From contig JAHVKF010000001.1 of NCBI GenBank assembly GCA_019800895.1, positions 1 to 64,000 on the forward strand: a stretch of 64,000 bases of DNA, read 5' to 3'. This DNA is from Halomonas denitrificans (GTDB taxonomy: Bacteria > Pseudomonadota > Gammaproteobacteria > Xanthomonadales > Wenzhouxiangellaceae). Made by a program: the position numbers and the translations under genes. Below, in pieces: positions 1 through 8,090 of this stretch (positions within the stretch are counted from its first letter, which is position 1; every line of letters starts with the position of its first letter). The notes beneath the pieces were generated by a model. That model ran no database searches, was not told the origin of the DNA, and saw only the letters and a program-made list of their open reading frames with translations.

Positions 1-189
1 CTAGGGGAGAGGGACTAGGGGAGAGGGACTAGGGGAGAGGGACTAGGGGAGAGGGACTAGGGGAGAGGGACTAGGGGAGAGGGACTAGGGGAGAGGGACT
101 AGGGGAGAGGGACTAGGGGAGAGGGACTAGGGGAGAGGGACTAGGGGAGAGGGACTAGGGGAGAGGGACTAGGGGAGAGGGACTAGGGG
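1..189. repeat. Perfect 14-bp tandem repeat array, cut by window edge
   Basis: Thirteen uninterrupted copies of CTAGGGGAGAGGGA fill 1-182, followed by a half copy (183-189). I see no mismatch between copies. The array begins at the window edge, so its true length is unknown. The unit is not a multiple of three and no plausible gene crosses it, so it is an intergenic minisatellite. It lies downstream of the 3' end of the HlyIII-type gene. The lack of divergence suggests recent expansion or ongoing homogenisation by slippage. Confidence 0.95.
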
Positions 190-220
190 GCGGCCGGAAA
201 ACCCTCGAAATCGCCACCAG

Positions 221-248
221 CCCCTAGCCCCTTGTCCCTGGCCCCTCG
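221..248 (-). repeat. Degenerate inverted copies of the 14-bp repeat
   Basis: The C-rich stretch contains CCCCTAG and TCCCT words that match the reverse complement of the array unit (TCCCTCTCCCCTAG) imperfectly. It sits between the array and the stop codon of the HlyIII gene. It could be decayed repeat units in opposite orientation, able to fold back on the array. The match is by eye only. Confidence 0.4.
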
Positions 249-252
249 TCTT

Positions 253-897
253 TCACCCCAGCACCGTTTCCGCAACGGCGGCAAAGTGGCTGATGCTGCC
301 GGCGAGGACGAACAGGTGCCAGATGCCGTGGGCGTGGGGGATGCGATCGTTGTGATAGAAGAGCGTTCCGGAGGTATACAGCACGCCGCCGGCGACCAGC
401 CATGCCAGTGCGGCCGGTTCAAGGGCGCGCACCAGCGGCACCAGCGCGATCAGCACCAGCCATCCCATGCCGATGTAGGTGGCGGTCGATACGGCCTTGT
501 AGCGTCCCGTGAAGAACAGCTTCAGCACGATACCGAACACCGCCAGGCCCCAGATCACGCCGAACAGCGACCAGCCCCAGGGTCCTCGCATCGCCGCCAG
601 CGTGAACGGCGTGTAGGTGCCCGCGATCAGCAGGAAGATCGCGCAGTGATCGAGAACCTTCAGGCGCCGCTTGAGGTCGGGATGCCGGGCGGCGTGGTAG
701 AGCGTCGAGGCCGTGTAGAGAAGCACGAGGCTGGCGACGAAGATCGACACGCTGACCACCTCGCGCGCGCCTGCGTGGATCGACGCCATCGTGATCAGGA
801 CCGCACCACCGCCGATGCTCAACAGCACGCCGAGCCCGTGCGTCAGCGCATTGACGAGCTCCTCGCGATGGTCGGATGCAGGCGTCGGGATGGACAT
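253..897 (-). CDS. HlyIII/PAQR family seven-helix membrane protein
   Basis: 214-residue polytopic membrane protein of the hemolysin III (PAQR, YqfA-like) family. About seven hydrophobic segments are visible. Family landmarks are NALTHGLG near residue 16, the LYHAARHP segment, LDHCAIFLLIAGTYTPF, and a C-terminal HAHGIWHLF whose histidines normally help bind a metal ion. The name comes from a Bacillus cereus homologue, and haemolytic activity should not be assumed; the bacterial role is unsettled. The ATG at 897 is chosen because GGAGGG lies about eight bases upstream and the homologous part begins there, although the frame stays open further upstream. The gene is divergent from the cupin gene, with 166 bp between them. 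Its 3' end faces the tandem array. Confidence 0.9.
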   Translation of the reverse strand: MSIPTPASDHREELVNALTHGLGVLLSIGGGAVLITMASIHAGAREVVSVSIFVASLVLLYTASTLYHAARHPDLKRRLKVLDHCAIFLLIAGTYTPFTLAAMRGPWGWSLFGVIWGLAVFGIVLKLFFTGRYKAVSTATYIGMGWLVLIALVPLVRALEPAALAWLVAGGVLYTSGTLFYHNDRIPHAHGIWHLFVLAGSISHFAAVAETVLG

Positions 898-1063
898 CGA
901 GGGTTCCCTCCGGAATCGTTGGCGGAAAGCATACCGCGCGCAGCCACGGGAGGCGTTGTGGCGCGATCGAAGGACGATGGGCGGGGTCGTTTCGGTCGGT
1001 CGGTTCAGGCCGCCTGCACGCGATGCTGGTAGCGTGCGACCCGAGTCCAGAACGGAGACCCCC

Positions 1064-1453
1064 ATGAGCAACGCAAACGAATCGGCCATCGTTCCGATCC
1101 TGAAACGTACCCTGGCCAACGACGATTTCCGTCAGACCGTGATCACCGGCGAGAAGTGTCAGGTGGTGCTGATGACGATCCAGCCCGGCGAGGAAATCGG
1201 TGCCGAGGTACACGGAGGGCACGACCAGGTGCTGGTGCTCGCCGAGGGGCGCGGCCAGGCGGTCCTCGACGGCCAGGCCACGGAGGTCGAGGCCAACGAC
1301 CTGATCTTCGTCCACGCCGGCGTCGAACACAATTTCATCAATACGGGCGATCGGCCGTTGAAGCTCTATACCCTGTACGCGCCGCCGGAGCACGAGGCGG
1401 GCACGCGCCACGCAACGAAAAGCGAAGCCGACGCGGCCGAGCACGACCACTGA
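1064..1453 (+). CDS. Small cupin-domain protein
   Basis: 129-residue single-domain cupin. The first cupin motif is seen around residues 47-68 (GAEVHGGHDQ, with G and H metal-ligand positions) and the second around residues 82-100 (FVHAGVEHNFIN). A polar, histidine-rich tail ends in AEHDH. Such proteins bind a metal in a small beta barrel. Substrates vary widely and cannot be read from the sequence. The start at 1064 follows AACGGAGACCCCC, a usable ribosome site. It stops 9 bp before the convergent deoC stop, so the two genes run tail to tail. Confidence 0.85.
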   Translation: MSNANESAIVPILKRTLANDDFRQTVITGEKCQVVLMTIQPGEEIGAEVHGGHDQVLVLAEGRGQAVLDGQATEVEANDLIFVHAGVEHNFINTGDRPLKLYTLYAPPEHEAGTRHATKSEADAAEHDH

Positions 1454-1461
1454 GTTCGGTG

Positions 1462-2238
1462 TCAATCCGGTGGTGACGCGTTCCCGAGCTCGCCGTCGGT
1501 CCGGCCGAGCGCGTCGAGCAGCACGTCGAACAGGCCGGATGCGCCGATCCGGAATCGCGACGGGGTCGGCCAGTCCGGTCCGAGCCGACGTTCGGCCAGG
1601 GCCAGGTAGCCTTCCGCCGCCGCGATCGTGCGGATGCCGCCGGACACCTTGAGGCCGCAGCGATCGACCGCGCCTTCGCGCTCGATCCGGTCGATCAGCA
1701 GCGACGCCGCCTCGGGCGTCGCTCCGGTCGGGCCCTTGCCGGTCGACGTCTTGAGGAAATCTGCGCCGCAGTCGATCGCCAGCGCAGCGGCGTGATCGAC
1801 CAGCTCGTTCGTCAGGGCACCGGTTTCCACGATCACCTTCATCGTCGCCGGACCGCAGGCACGGCGAACGGCCTCGAGCATGCGTCGCGCAGCGTTCGGC
1901 CGGCCGTCGCGCAGCGCCCGCCACGGCAGAACGACGTCGATCTCGTCGGCGCAGGCCTCGAGCGCGTGCTCGACTGTCGCGGTGACAGCGGCGACGTCGT
2001 CGTCGCCGGCCGGGAAATTGGCCACCGTTGCCAGGAGAATCCGGTGGTCCGGATCGGCATCGGCCAGGGTCCGCTTCGCCACGCCGACCCGGTCGGGCAG
2101 TACGCAGACCGCGGCGGGACGGCCGAAGGGGGTGTGCGCACGGCGACACAGGGTCTCGATCGCTGCCTCCGGATCGCCGGCTTCGAGCCGCGTGAGGTCC
2201 AGCGCTTCCAACAGCCGCTGGAGCCGTTCAGTCCGCAT
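1462..2238 (-). CDS. deoC: Deoxyribose-phosphate aldolase
   Basis: 258-residue class I aldolase that cleaves 2-deoxyribose-5-phosphate to glyceraldehyde-3-phosphate and acetaldehyde during deoxynucleoside salvage. The Schiff-base lysine is in FLKTSTGKG, the second active-site lysine in GLKVSGGIR, and the aspartate in EIDVVLPW. Length matches the E. coli enzyme class. The ATG at 2238 overlaps the stop of the upstream AstE-like gene by 11 bp, so translation is probably coupled. The neighbours concern acyl groups rather than nucleosides, and no other deo gene is in the window. Confidence 0.92.
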   Translation of the reverse strand: MRTERLQRLLEALDLTRLEAGDPEAAIETLCRRAHTPFGRPAAVCVLPDRVGVAKRTLADADPDHRILLATVANFPAGDDDVAAVTATVEHALEACADEIDVVLPWRALRDGRPNAARRMLEAVRRACGPATMKVIVETGALTNELVDHAAALAIDCGADFLKTSTGKGPTGATPEAASLLIDRIEREGAVDRCGLKVSGGIRTIAAAEGYLALAERRLGPDWPTPSRFRIGASGLFDVLLDALGRTDGELGNASPPD

Positions 2239-3319
2239 CCGGGGCTTCCTCCTCGTCGAAGGGCGGTACGCCTTGCGTCTCCAGCGATTCCTGGTAGTCC
2301 TCGACCCGCTCGGCGGCGAGGTCCGTGCGGTAGAAACGGGCGACGTGATACAGCGCATCGCCTTCGTTGACCAGCGGGAGATTCGAGCGACCGATGATCA
2401 GCCCGCTGAACGGTGCACGGACGTCCTGTTCGCGCTCGCCGAAGGGGTCGGACACGACACCGAGCACGCTCTGGTCGCGCGTCACGCGCTGGCCGATGTC
2501 GAGTCGGGCGCGGAACAGGCCGCTTTCGGGGGCGCGAACCCAGCCGCTCGAGCGCGCCACCACCGGCTCCGGCGGCGGCTTCCTCCGGGTAGCGGGCAGC
2601 ATGTCGAGCGCCTCCATGACCCGAAGGATCCCATTGATGCCGCCGCGGATCGAGAAATCGTCGAGGCGCAGGGCTTCGCCGGCCTCGTAGAGCAGCACCG
2701 GGATGTCGTGCTCGGCGGCTGCTGCGCGTAGCGATCCGTCGCGAATCGCCGCGTTCAGGATGACCGGGGTACCGAAGGCGCGCGCGAGCCGAAGCGTTTC
2801 CGGGTCGTCGAGGTCGGCGCGGATCTGCGGCAGGTTGCTTCGATGGACCGCCCCGGTGTGCAGGTCGATTCCGTGCGTGGCCTGGCCGACGATTTCGCGC
2901 ATGAACAGGTGGGCCACGCGGCCGGCCAGGGACCCGCGCTCGGACCCGGGAAATGAGCGGTTCAGGTCGCGTCGGTCGGGCAGGTAGCGACTGGACTGGA
3001 TGAAGCCGTGCAGATTCACGATCGGCACGGCGACCAGGGTGCCCCGAAGCCGGTCGAGTACGGGAAGCTTGAGCAGCTGCCGAAGGATTTCGACCCCGTT
3101 CAGCTCGTCGCCGTGGATCGCGGCGCTGACGAACAGCACCGGTCCGGCCTTGCGGCCGCAGATGACCTGCACCGGCATCACCGTCGGTGTATGCGTGTAG
3201 AGCCGCCCCATCTCCAGGTCGATGCTCGTGCGCTCGCCGGGCGCGACGGAGGTGCCGCCGATCGTGATCGATCGATTGCTCGAACGATTCCGGTTCCGTC
3301 GCCGCGACGAGCCGCTCAT
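2228..3319 (-). CDS. Succinylglutamate desuccinylase/aspartoacylase family protein
   Basis: 363-residue zinc-dependent deacylase/peptidase-fold protein (AstE/AspA superfamily, M14 related). The zinc site is recognisable as AAIHGDELNG (H..E) and GIDLHTGAVH (His ligand). The C-terminal ~90 residues (from about GWVRAPESG) form a lipoyl/biotinyl-like beta domain, as in many members. The real substrate of this branch is unknown; it could be an N-acyl amino acid or amide. The start at 3319 forms an ATGA overlap with the acyl-CoA dehydrogenase stop, and the 3' end overlaps deoC, giving a three-gene translationally linked operon. Confidence 0.85.
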   Translation of the reverse strand: MSGSSRRRNRNRSSNRSITIGGTSVAPGERTSIDLEMGRLYTHTPTVMPVQVICGRKAGPVLFVSAAIHGDELNGVEILRQLLKLPVLDRLRGTLVAVPIVNLHGFIQSSRYLPDRRDLNRSFPGSERGSLAGRVAHLFMREIVGQATHGIDLHTGAVHRSNLPQIRADLDDPETLRLARAFGTPVILNAAIRDGSLRAAAAEHDIPVLLYEAGEALRLDDFSIRGGINGILRVMEALDMLPATRRKPPPEPVVARSSGWVRAPESGLFRARLDIGQRVTRDQSVLGVVSDPFGEREQDVRAPFSGLIIGRSNLPLVNEGDALYHVARFYRTDLAAERVEDYQESLETQGVPPFDEEEAPDAD

Positions 3320-5115
3320 CCGATCTCGAACTGCGATTCGGACAGGGCCATGACTGGCTCGGCGCCGGCGCGGATCTTCGCGTCCAGCGCCACCGTGTCG
3401 GGCAGCATCTTCTGCATGAAGAAACGGGCAGTGGCGAGCTTGCCGTCGAGGAAGGCCCGGCGGCCCCGGCCGGCCGCGCGCGATCGCAACGCCGCCTCGG
3501 CCATGCCGGTCCAGGCGAACGCCATGGCGGTCAGCGCGAACATCCGCAGGAAATCGCTGGACGCGGCGCCGGCCTCGAGCGGGTTCTTCGCCATCCGGCC
3601 GTACAGCCACTGGCTGACCTCCTTCAGGCGCGTCACGGACGCGGCGAAGGGGCCGACGAATTCGGCAAGTTCGGTCGCATCGGCCGTGCGCTCGAGCAGG
3701 CGTTCGGCGTGGTGGAAGAACGATTTCAGGGTCCGGCCTTCATTGGCGACGAGCTTGCGGCCGACCAGGTCCAGCGCCTGGACCCCGTTCGTGCCTTCGT
3801 AGATCTGGGTGATGCGGACATCGCGGACGAACTGTTCGACGCCGGTGTCGACGATGTAGCCGGCGCCGCCGTGGACCTGCATGGCCAGGTTGGCGACGTC
3901 GCTGCCGACGTCGGTGAACCAGGCCTTGATGATCGGCGTCATCAAGGCCACCCAGTCGCCGGCGGCTTCGCGGGTTGCCGGGTCCTCGTGGTGCTGCTCG
4001 AGTTCGAGCTGGACGCCGGTGTAGAGGCCCAGCGCGCGTGATCCTTCGACCGACGCCCGACCGATCATCAGCATGCGGCGGACGTCGGGGTGGACGATGA
4101 TCGGGTCGGCCGGGCGATCGGGGTAGCGCGGCCCGTCCAGGGAGCGGCCCTGGAGGCGTTCCAGCGCGAATCGCTGGGCGTTCTGCAGCGCGACGTCGGC
4201 CATGCCCAGGCCCTGGATTCCGGTCACGAGTCGGGCGGCGTTCATCATGGTGAACATGGCCGCGAGTCCGCGGTTCGGTTCGCCGACCAGTTCTCCGATC
4301 GCGTCTTCGTACTGCATTTCGCAGGTGGCCGAGGCCTTCATGCCCATCTTGTGGTCCAGGCCCATGCAGGTCACGCCGTTCCGCTCGCCGAGCGAGCCGT
4401 CGTCGCCGACGCGGTACTTGGGCACGACGAACAGGCTGATGCCGCGCGTGCCCTCCGGCGCATCGGGCAGGCGGGCCAGCACGAGGTGGACGATGTTCTC
4501 GGCCAGGTCGTGTTCGCCGGCCGAGATCCAGATCTTGGTGCCGTTGATGCGGTACGTTCCGTCCTCGTTCGGCTCGGCCCGGGTGCGGATCAGTCCGAGG
4601 TCGGTCCCGCACTGGGGTTCGGTCAGGTTCATCGTGCCGGTCCATCGTCCGTCGACCATCGGCGGCAGGAATCGCTGTTTCTGCGATTCGGTGCCGTGCG
4701 CGTGCAGCACCTCGTACGCGCCGTGGGTCAGGCCCGGATAGGCGGCGAACGACGGATTCGCGGCATTGATCATCTCCGAGAGCGCAAGCCCGACGAAGCT
4801 GGGCAGGCCCTGGCCGCCGTACTCGGGGTCCGTGGTCAGGCCGGTCCAGCCGTTGTCGATGTACCGCCGGTAGGCGTCGCCGAAGCCGTCCGGCAGCATG
4901 ACCGCGCCCTGGTCGAAGCGGCAGCCCTGGCGGTCGCCCACCTCGTTGAGCGGCTGCAGGACCTCCTGGCTCAACCGGGCCGCCTCGTCGAGCACTGCGT
5001 CGATCACGTCCGGCGTGGCCTCGGCCATCGAAGGCAGCGCCTTGCAGTCCTCGAGGTCGAGGTAGTCGTGATAGACGAAGCGAAAGTCTTCGAGGGGGGC
5101 GTGATAGCTGGGCAT
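3316..5115 (-). CDS. Acyl-CoA dehydrogenase, 600-residue DmdC/FadE5-like class
   Basis: 599-residue FAD-dependent acyl-CoA dehydrogenase with the extra C-terminal domain of the long class (3-methylmercaptopropionyl-CoA dehydrogenase/AcdA-like). Visible landmarks are MNLTEPQCGTDLG and KIWISAGEHD for FAD and substrate binding, MQVHGGAGYI, and QIYEGTNGVQ, whose glutamate is the expected catalytic base. It would introduce the alpha-beta double bond in beta-oxidation of an acyl-CoA; the chain length cannot be told. AGGAGA precedes the ATG at 5115. It is the first gene of the operon with the AstE-like and deoC genes, and a perfect palindrome lies 112 bp upstream. Confidence 0.93.
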   Translation of the reverse strand: MPSYHAPLEDFRFVYHDYLDLEDCKALPSMAEATPDVIDAVLDEAARLSQEVLQPLNEVGDRQGCRFDQGAVMLPDGFGDAYRRYIDNGWTGLTTDPEYGGQGLPSFVGLALSEMINAANPSFAAYPGLTHGAYEVLHAHGTESQKQRFLPPMVDGRWTGTMNLTEPQCGTDLGLIRTRAEPNEDGTYRINGTKIWISAGEHDLAENIVHLVLARLPDAPEGTRGISLFVVPKYRVGDDGSLGERNGVTCMGLDHKMGMKASATCEMQYEDAIGELVGEPNRGLAAMFTMMNAARLVTGIQGLGMADVALQNAQRFALERLQGRSLDGPRYPDRPADPIIVHPDVRRMLMIGRASVEGSRALGLYTGVQLELEQHHEDPATREAAGDWVALMTPIIKAWFTDVGSDVANLAMQVHGGAGYIVDTGVEQFVRDVRITQIYEGTNGVQALDLVGRKLVANEGRTLKSFFHHAERLLERTADATELAEFVGPFAASVTRLKEVSQWLYGRMAKNPLEAGAASSDFLRMFALTAMAFAWTGMAEAALRSRAAGRGRRAFLDGKLATARFFMQKMLPDTVALDAKIRAGAEPVMALSESQFEIG

Positions 5116-5226
5116 GGGGTCTCCTGATTTCGAAGGGGTAGCGAGGACGCCGTCGCCGTACGGCGGCGAAGCTCAGCGCATGGAGTCCGTTCACGGATCG
5201 GGTCCGGCGCGTGAGCGAAGCGTGCA

Positions 5227-5242
5227 CATACGCCAGCGTATG
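5227..5242. promoter_or_regulatory. Operator-like palindrome CATACGC-CA-GCGTATG
   Basis: A perfect 7-bp inverted repeat with a 2-bp centre, about 112 bp upstream of the acyl-CoA dehydrogenase start and just past the stop of the Nudix gene. Size and symmetry suit a dimeric repressor such as a TetR-family fatty-acid regulator. No such regulator is encoded nearby, and the family assignment is inference. Confidence 0.45.
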
Positions 5243-5282
5243 GGCAGAAGGTAGCACAGTGGGCAACGGCCGGGACCGGGGG

Positions 5283-5843
5283 TCAGGCGAGGGCGACGGA
5301 GCCTTCGTCGATCCACCGTCGCCACTTGCTGCGCATGCGGAGAATCGAGGGTTCATCGACATGTTCGTGCAGGCGATCGATCGGAACCCACGCCAGGGCC
5401 GTGGATTCTTCGCTGACCCGGAAGGCTCGCCCGGATGTGCTTACGAACGCGAAGCGCAGGTCGAAGTGGAGATGCTCGGGTTCCCGGCCGCGCGCGGGAA
5501 TCGAATGGATGTCGATGTCGAGCAGTCCCGGACCGACGGGTTCGACCGACAAGCCGGACTCCTCTTCGGCTTCGCGCGCTGCGACCGCCAGCGGATTGCG
5601 GTCACCGTCGCTGTGGCCGCCGAGCTGCAGCCAGCGGTCGAGCTTGCGATGGTGGGTCAGCAGCACGTCCTCGTGGTCGGCGGAAACCAGCCAGGCCGCG
5701 CCGGTGATGTGACCGGCCCAGCAGTCGCGGTGGAAGCAATCCGGGTGGCCTGCGACCAGGTCGCGGAACCGCTCGACGGTCGCGGACTCCTCCGGAAAGC
5801 GCCGCGCGTAGTCGTCGAGCCACCGGGCGACGGCGTCGTTCAT
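5283..5843 (-). CDS. Nudix hydrolase
   Basis: 186-residue Nudix-fold pyrophosphohydrolase. The Nudix box spans about residues 75-98 (GGHSDGDR... then REAEEESGL). The REAEEESG half is canonical. The position that is usually the first glutamate (GX5E) is arginine here, preceded by GDGD-like acidic residues, a variant I believe occurs in one family branch. Such enzymes cleave nucleoside diphosphates linked to another group; the substrate is not predictable. The ATG at 5843 overlaps the HIT gene stop by 4 bp (ATGA), so the two are translationally coupled. Confidence 0.88.
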   Translation of the reverse strand: MNDAVARWLDDYARRFPEESATVERFRDLVAGHPDCFHRDCWAGHITGAAWLVSADHEDVLLTHHRKLDRWLQLGGHSDGDRNPLAVAAREAEEESGLSVEPVGPGLLDIDIHSIPARGREPEHLHFDLRFAFVSTSGRAFRVSEESTALAWVPIDRLHEHVDEPSILRMRSKWRRWIDEGSVALA

Positions 5844-6250
5844 TCGTCCAGCGCCCGGGCCAGGGCCGCGCACTGCGTTGCGGCCTCGTTGGGGTAGGGC
5901 CGGGGCGACCCCACGCCCCAGACCGGCCGCGGCCAGGCGCTGTCGTTCACGAAACGCGCGATCACGTGCACGTGAAGCTGGGCGACCTGGTTGCCGAGGG
6001 CGGCCACGTTCATCTTGTCGGCGCCGGCGTGGTCGCGCAGCACGCGCGTACATCGGTCGATCTCCGCGGTCAGTTCGCGGCGGTCGTCTGGGTCGAGATC
6101 GATCAGCTCGCGGCAGCCGGCGCGGCGCGGCACCAGGACCAGCCAGGGGAAGCGCGAGTCGTTCATCAAGCGTACGCGGCACAGGGCGAGGTCGGCGACC
6201 TGCAGCGTGTCGTCTTCCAGCGTCGGATCGAGTCGAAAGTCGTCGTTCAT
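5840..6250 (-). CDS. HIT-domain nucleotide-binding protein
   Basis: 136-residue histidine-triad family protein. The triad region reads QLHVHVIAR (about residues 91-99): the first histidine is glutamine, while the middle catalytic histidine and the third remain, as in a known QxHxH subgroup. HIT proteins hydrolyse nucleoside phosphoramidates, dinucleoside polyphosphates or similar molecules. The start at 6250 was chosen over an upstream in-frame ATG because the conserved region begins soon after it. Coupling with a Nudix hydrolase suggests a shared role in clearing abnormal nucleotide conjugates (inference). Confidence 0.88.
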   Translation of the reverse strand: MNDDFRLDPTLEDDTLQVADLALCRVRLMNDSRFPWLVLVPRRAGCRELIDLDPDDRRELTAEIDRCTRVLRDHAGADKMNVAALGNQVAQLHVHVIARFVNDSAWPRPVWGVGSPRPYPNEAATQCAALARALDE

Positions 6251-6327
6251 GGAGCGCTCTTCGGTGCGGGGGGATGGCGACGGTGGGTTTCGGGGAGGAC
6301 CCAGCGCGTCGCTCCGGTGCATCGAGT

Positions 6328-7155
6328 CTACTTCGCCCGGGCCGTGACCCGCACGCCGCCGAGCCGGCCCCCGTCGAACAGCCGAACCATCGTGGCGTAG
6401 AACGAAGACAGCGCCTCGAAGGCCGCGCGGCCGTGCAGGGCGATGAAGGGTTCAGCATCGGAACGGAAGTCCCGGGCCCGGTCGCCGACGAAACGGCGCC
6501 AGTCCTCGGTGCAGTCGTCGAAGCGGATGTCGCCGAAGCCGGCCGATTCCAGTTCGTCGATATAGGTCGTGCGATCGACCAGGTGCGCACACTGCACTTC
6601 GTTGCGAAGGAGCGCTTTCTCGTCGTCGTGGAGCGGGCGCCGCAGGTAGAAGTCCTCGGCATGCAGGCCACCGCCGGGTTCGAGCAGCGCCCGGCAGCGG
6701 CGGAGCAGGGCGGGGCGATCGGGAATATGCAGGAACACCAGCCAGCTGACCAGCGCATCGAAGGGGCCGTCGACCGCTTCTGCATCGAGGATGTCGCCGT
6801 GCACGTGGCGGATCCGGTCGTCCAGGCCGCAGCGCGAAGTCAGGCTCGAGGCGCATTCGTGCAGATCGCGCTGCAGTTCCAGGGCCACGACCCGGCATCC
6901 GGGCACGGTCGCCAGGCGGCGCGCCGGACCGCCGAGTCCCGACCCGACGTCGAGGACGCGATGGTCACGCGTCAGACCCAGCCGCTTGCTCGCCAGATCG
7001 ACCGAGTCGCGGCCCTCGTAATGGAGGTGGTCCAGGTCCTCGATCTGCTCCGGTCGCAGCGGGGCCGGCGGGGCGAGGCCGCGGTCGGCCAGCGCCCGCT
7101 CGACGCGTTCCACGTGCTGGTACAGCTTCATCTGCTTGATGTCGTCGTCGGCCAC
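6328..7155 (-). CDS. SAM-dependent methyltransferase, class I
   Basis: 275-residue methyltransferase of the cyclopropane-synthase/UbiE-like (Methyltransf_11/25) type. Motif I is VLDVGSGLGGPAR, motif II is VVALELQRDL, and the acidic step appears as HVHGDILDAE, followed by LLRRCRALLEPGGGLHAEDFY (motif VI region). The best start is GTG at 7155, seven bases after GAGGAA; an internal ATG at 7131 is the alternative. The open frame continues upstream without a good start. The phrase RRLG...HRVLDVGSGLGG resembles sarcosine/dimethylglycine methyltransferases, but the substrate remains unassigned. It is divergent from the DNA glycosylase. Confidence 0.82.
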   Translation of the reverse strand: MADDDIKQMKLYQHVERVERALADRGLAPPAPLRPEQIEDLDHLHYEGRDSVDLASKRLGLTRDHRVLDVGSGLGGPARRLATVPGCRVVALELQRDLHECASSLTSRCGLDDRIRHVHGDILDAEAVDGPFDALVSWLVFLHIPDRPALLRRCRALLEPGGGLHAEDFYLRRPLHDDEKALLRNEVQCAHLVDRTTYIDELESAGFGDIRFDDCTEDWRRFVGDRARDFRSDAEPFIALHGRAAFEALSSFYATMVRLFDGGRLGGVRVTARAK

Positions 7156-7220
7156 CCGGGCATTCCTCGCGCGATCGTGGAGTAGGCGACGATGGTAGCC
7201 GGTCGGGTGTTGCGGCAGGC

Positions 7221-7279
7221 TCAAGAGGACACGTCTCACGAGGACGAGGTTCACCAAGACACGGCACACGGAGATACGG
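7221..7279. repeat. Decayed GACAC-type intergenic repeat
   Basis: In the 180-bp divergent gap there is a run of loosely periodic words (AGGACACG, GAGGACGAGG, TTCACCAAGACACGG, GGAGATACGG). It resembles the short purine-rich 'accaagacacgaag' repeats found between genes in many proteobacteria. Copies are too diverged to define a unit length. The gap must also hold the promoters of both divergent genes, which I could not place. Confidence 0.35.
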
Positions 7280-7335
7280 GGCCCGCAGCCCCTTCGCCGA
7301 GCCATGCGACGACGGCCCGTGCAATACTCGACCTC

Positions 7336-7965
7336 ATGCGATTCCAGCTGACCGAGAAGGGACTGAAGCGGCGCCTCGACACGCTTGCAGAGGCCGACCC
7401 GCAACTCGCCGAGGCAATCGCGCGGGTCGGCTACCCCGCCGCGCGGCGTTCGGGGTCGCCGAGCTATGCACACCTCCTGCGAATCCTTGCCGGGCAGCAG
7501 CTTTCGGTCAAGGCCGCGGCGACCATCTACGGCCGCCTGATCGATCACATCGGCGATCCGCCGGACCCGGACGCATTGCTGGACAGCGACGACCGGACCC
7601 TTCGGTCGCTCGGCCTGTCGAGACAGAAGATCGCCTACGCACGCGGCCTTTCCGAAGCCGTGCGGGACGGAGATCTCGTTCCCGAGGCGCTGGCCGGGAT
7701 GGACGATGGCGAGGTCATCGATCGGCTGACGGCACTGAAGGGCTTCGGACGCTGGAGCGCGGAGATGTTCCTGCTGTTTTCCCTCGGGCGAGCGGATGTC
7801 TGGCCGGCCGACGACCTCGGCATCCAGGCCGGCCTGCAGCGATTGCTCGAGCTCGAGGACCGGCCCGGCCGCCGGGAGGTCGATCGGCTGGGAGAGCGCT
7901 GGAAACCCCACCGCGGTGCCGTTGCGATCTTCCTCTGGCATCTCCATGGATCACCGCCGGCCTGA
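7336..7965 (+). CDS. DNA-3-methyladenine glycosylase II (AlkA-type, HhH-GPD)
   Basis: 209-residue base-excision-repair glycosylase of the HhH-GPD superfamily. It contains LAGQQLSVKAAATIY (helical start of the domain) and the helix-hairpin-helix LKGFGRWSAEMFLLF at about residues 135-149. The GPD segment follows as ADVWPADDLG, with the conserved catalytic aspartate near residue 158. It would remove alkylated purines from DNA. It is shorter than E. coli AlkA because the N-terminal TBP-like domain is absent, as in the bacterial short form. The ATG at 7336 is preferred; the 48 residues encoded upstream in the same frame are low-complexity and overlap the repeat-like gap. Confidence 0.88.
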   Translation: MRFQLTEKGLKRRLDTLAEADPQLAEAIARVGYPAARRSGSPSYAHLLRILAGQQLSVKAAATIYGRLIDHIGDPPDPDALLDSDDRTLRSLGLSRQKIAYARGLSEAVRDGDLVPEALAGMDDGEVIDRLTALKGFGRWSAEMFLLFSLGRADVWPADDLGIQAGLQRLLELEDRPGRREVDRLGERWKPHRGAVAIFLWHLHGSPPA

Positions 7966-8090
7966 ACGAAGCGCCTCGGATCACCCGGTTCGCCTTCAGC
8001 CATGACGATCGTCATGTTCACAGGCCCGGGGACTTGCGATAGTCTTCGCCGATCGCTTGCCCACCCCTGAACCGATCGGAGAGTCTGCCC

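Noticed and set aside
1-189. CRISPR array
   Set aside because: The repeats are direct, contiguous and 14 bp long without spacers, so this is a minisatellite.
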